From: Pseudoalteromonas sp. DL-6
GTDB taxonomy: Bacteria; Pseudomonadota; Gammaproteobacteria; Enterobacterales; Alteromonadaceae
Assembly (NCBI RefSeq): GCF_004328665.1
Contig: NZ_CP019770.1
Span: forward strand, 2,542,001 to 2,606,000
Length of the DNA stretch: 64,000 bases
Reading direction: 5' to 3'
The position numbers and the translations under genes are program-made. The notes under the pieces are model-generated. The model did not search any database. It was not told the DNA's origin and was given only the letters and a program-made list of their open reading frames with translations. Positions 62,004 through 64,000 of this stretch are shown here, one piece after another (the first letter of the stretch is position 1; each line of letters starts with the position of its first letter).

Positions 62004-64000
62004 TTATTGAAATACTTTATCCACCTTCACTACTTCAATATTTTTCGCTGGTATTGCCAGTTTGTAATCAGCAATTACCCTATCTTCAGCCACTAATTCG
62101 GCAGGCTTATCGGTGTTATACACCATAGGCGAGGTTTGCATAGTTGCTAAACGTTTTTGCATATCTTCACCATCACCGGTAACAAACACATAGTGAATAT
62201 TCTCAGTTTGTAGGTTGTCTTTAATCACTCGATTTACATCGCCAACAGTCAATGTTTTAAGCTTGTTTGTTACATAGTTTACAAAACTATCGGTGTTATA
62301 AAACTCGCTATCTAGCGCATAACCTAACTGGCGATTTTGACTAGCAACCATTTGTGGCACAAAGTTAATTAAAAAGTTACGTGTAGCTTCAAAATCTGCC
62401 TCAGTCATACCATTTTTAATTAGCTTATCTAGCTCAAATAATGCGGTACGGGTTGCAAAATGCGCATCGTTGTTTGAGCGCAGTGGACGCAGCCACACTT
62501 GGAATATTTGCTCAGAGCGCCCTAAGTTTGCATCAGGTTTAGTTTGAAACATACCTCTAGGGAAGTATTCAATGTAGGCGTAATCACCGTAATTCATACC
62601 ACGCGTTTGACGAATACGTTCGTACAAGTAACTGTTAGAACTGCGATGCTCACCAAAGTACGAACGCACTAGCCACAATGCGGTCCAGTCTTCGCTGCTA
62701 CGAATGGTATCAATAGGGAACCCGAACGACACAGCCGTTGATTGCGCTGACTTTTCAACAATCGTTGCATGATGACCTTTAAGCTCTGGCGCATCAGGGA
62801 TTGTTAAGCGGCTTTGTTCGCCTTTTGGAAGTGTCGCCAAGTCAGCTAACATTTGTGCTTTAAGTTTTTCAGGCACAGCACCAATTAAACCCACAGTAAG
62901 TTTAGCTTGTGTAAGTTCAGCATTATAAAACGCTTTAACATCATCAAGAGTGAGCGCTTCTAAATCTGATAAGTCACCGTAGTTATAGCTTTCATAAGGG
63001 TGCCCCTTATAAAGCACACTGTAGAGCACTTCTTTACCCAACTCTTCATCATTAGAGGCTTTTAAACCCGACTTAATGCCATCGATCATTTCTTTTTTCA
63101 GACGTTTAAAGTCATCTTCTCTAAAGCCTGGGTTTAACAGCTGCTCACTCACTAAGGCATACCACTGAGCTGCATTATCTTTATGAATACGCCCTTGGAA
63201 CGACAGCATTTCTTTATCTATTTGATAACCAAAGCTACCCGCCAGTGGGTACATTGCCTTTTTAATATCTTTGTAACTCATTGAGGTTGAGCCACCTTGC
63301 GCCAGCATTGCGGCAGTCAGTGCTGCAACCCCTTTTTTACCCTGCGGATCGGCAGCGGCACCGGTATTAAATAATAAGTTAATATCGATTAACGGCGAGC
63401 TATTAGTTTTATCCAGCACTTTAAAGATAGGCTTACTCGGTGCTTGCTGATACTTAGCTACCAATGCATCTAAGTCGCTTTCTTGTTCAAAACCTGGGGC
63501 TTTATCAAGTGCCGACATAGTAATTGTGGTGCGGGCATTATCAACAAAATACTTATTTGCAACGGCTCTAATATCTTCGCTAGTGATATTGTCTGCCGAT
63601 TTATACAGCTGGTTAATCACCTCAGGATCGCGCTCAAAATGCATATAGCTGGCAAGTGTAGAGGCAATTGCTTGCGATGAATCTAAACCATTTATAAAGC
63701 TGTATTTAAGATTAGACTTTAAATCGCTGAGTTTTTGGCTATCAACCAACTCGGTACGCGCTTTGGCATACGTACGGTTTATAGCATCACGCACTGTGGC
63801 TAAATCATCGGCATTTTCAACTTTTACAAATACATGCAGTAACCCTGGATCTTTTGTCTCTGGGTTATAGGTAAACATTTGACTCGCGATTTGCTTTTCT
63901 ACTACCAGCTCTTGGTAAATATCTGAATTGCTAGAAAAATAAAGCTGCGACAGTAAATCTAATGCGGCTCGGTCTTTTTTCTGTGGCTCCCATGCGGCCC
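62004..64000 (-). CDS. Tandem M16-family zinc metallopeptidase (partial, N-terminus outside window)
   Basis: At least 665 residues, open through the right edge, so the start and the active HxxEH motif are outside. The visible part holds the end of the first M16 repeat (DPGLLHVFVKVENADDLATV) and the second, inactive repeat (LLFNTGAAADPQGKKGVAAL, where the H-x-x-E-H is replaced), then FGFPIDTIRSSEDWTALWLV, SSNSYLYERIRQTRGMNYGD and ENIHYVFVTGDGEDM. Such 900-residue periplasmic insulinase-like peptidases are common in Alteromonadales. Convergent with the XRE operon. Confidence 0.9.
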   Translation of the reverse strand, partial: AAWEPQKKDRAALDLLSQLYFSSNSDIYQELVVEKQIASQMFTYNPETKDPGLLHVFVKVENADDLATVRDAINRTYAKARTELVDSQKLSDLKSNLKYSFINGLDSSQAIASTLASYMHFERDPEVINQLYKSADNITSEDIRAVANKYFVDNARTTITMSALDKAPGFEQESDLDALVAKYQQAPSKPIFKVLDKTNSSPLIDINLLFNTGAAADPQGKKGVAALTAAMLAQGGSTSMSYKDIKKAMYPLAGSFGYQIDKEMLSFQGRIHKDNAAQWYALVSEQLLNPGFREDDFKRLKKEMIDGIKSGLKASNDEELGKEVLYSVLYKGHPYESYNYGDLSDLEALTLDDVKAFYNAELTQAKLTVGLIGAVPEKLKAQMLADLATLPKGEQSRLTIPDAPELKGHHATIVEKSAQSTAVSFGFPIDTIRSSEDWTALWLVRSYFGEHRSSNSYLYERIRQTRGMNYGDYAYIEYFPRGMFQTKPDANLGRSEQIFQVWLRPLRSNNDAHFATRTALFELDKLIKNGMTEADFEATRNFLINFVPQMVASQNRQLGYALDSEFYNTDSFVNYVTNKLKTLTVGDVNRVIKDNLQTENIHYVFVTGDGEDMQKRLATMQTSPMVYNTDKPAELVAEDRVIADYKLAIPAKNIEVVKVDKVFQ

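Overview
The window joins an integrating conjugative element (ICE) to a gammaproteobacterial chromosome, probably Pseudoalteromonas or a close Alteromonadales relative (inferred from gene content, moderate AT richness and the holD-rimI-prfC neighbourhood). Everything from the left edge to about 50.66 kb is ICE and its cargo, lying inverted and running off the left edge. Everything to the right is chromosome. The junction can be read directly. On the minus strand at 50636-50728 the first codons of prfC (peptide chain release factor 3) run as far as the P-loop and then stop being prfC. Insertion in the 5' end of prfC is the hallmark of SXT/R391-family ICEs, and the other ICE genes agree.

ICE backbone (right to left): prfC junction; about 760 bp of terminal non-coding DNA with four tttgtaca repeats; hipB-hipA; an AlpA/Xis-like excisionase; a tyrosine integrase; srpR and srpM-like partition genes in one tight operon with int; a divergent gap with 15-bp repeats (oriT/centromere candidate); mobI; a very long cargo block; then traI (MobH relaxase), traD (coupling ATPase), an unnamed tra-region gene and a DUF4400 protein (traJ). 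A HigBA-like toxin-antitoxin pair follows at the left edge, in what should be the traJ-traL insertion hotspot.

Cargo (about 5.9-44.5 kb) occupies the hotspot next to traI, which in this family carries phage defence. The part next to traI is a BREX remnant: brxL, the last ~59 codons of a gene I read as pglZ, and downstream of brxL two accessory genes, one a predicted C-terminal membrane protein and one with an Abi_C domain. Next comes a catabolic island (10.9-21.4 kb): decayed porin and M20 amidohydrolase, DUF3726 protein, an unrecognised 583-residue protein and a LysR regulator, divergent from an aldehyde dehydrogenase, an M19 dipeptidase-like protein, a BCCT transporter and RidA. It probably imports and degrades a betaine-like or N-substituted amino compound. 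Then there is an insertion-sequence graveyard (21.5-36 kb and 40-44.3 kb) with remnants of IS4, IS5, IS66, ISAs1 and IS200/IS605 families. Between them sit intact passengers (DsbA-like isomerase, GNAT acetyltransferase, a 1544-residue PKD-repeat lipoprotein) and decayed ones (royal-jelly-family protein, alcohol dehydrogenase, rmlC, betaine-binding protein, VOC protein). Two small intact modules follow: PEBP + royal-jelly-family protein (38.2-39.9 kb), and an HxlR-regulated electrophile/quinone detoxification set (40.7-43.2 kb).

Chromosome (50.7-64 kb): a hybrid sensor kinase divergent from prfC, rimI, holD, tRNA-Trp, guaA and guaB, xseA, a small membrane protein with cysE, a two-gene XRE regulator operon, and the 3' two thirds or more of a tandem M16 metallopeptidase cut by the right edge. 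This part is ordinary housekeeping DNA.
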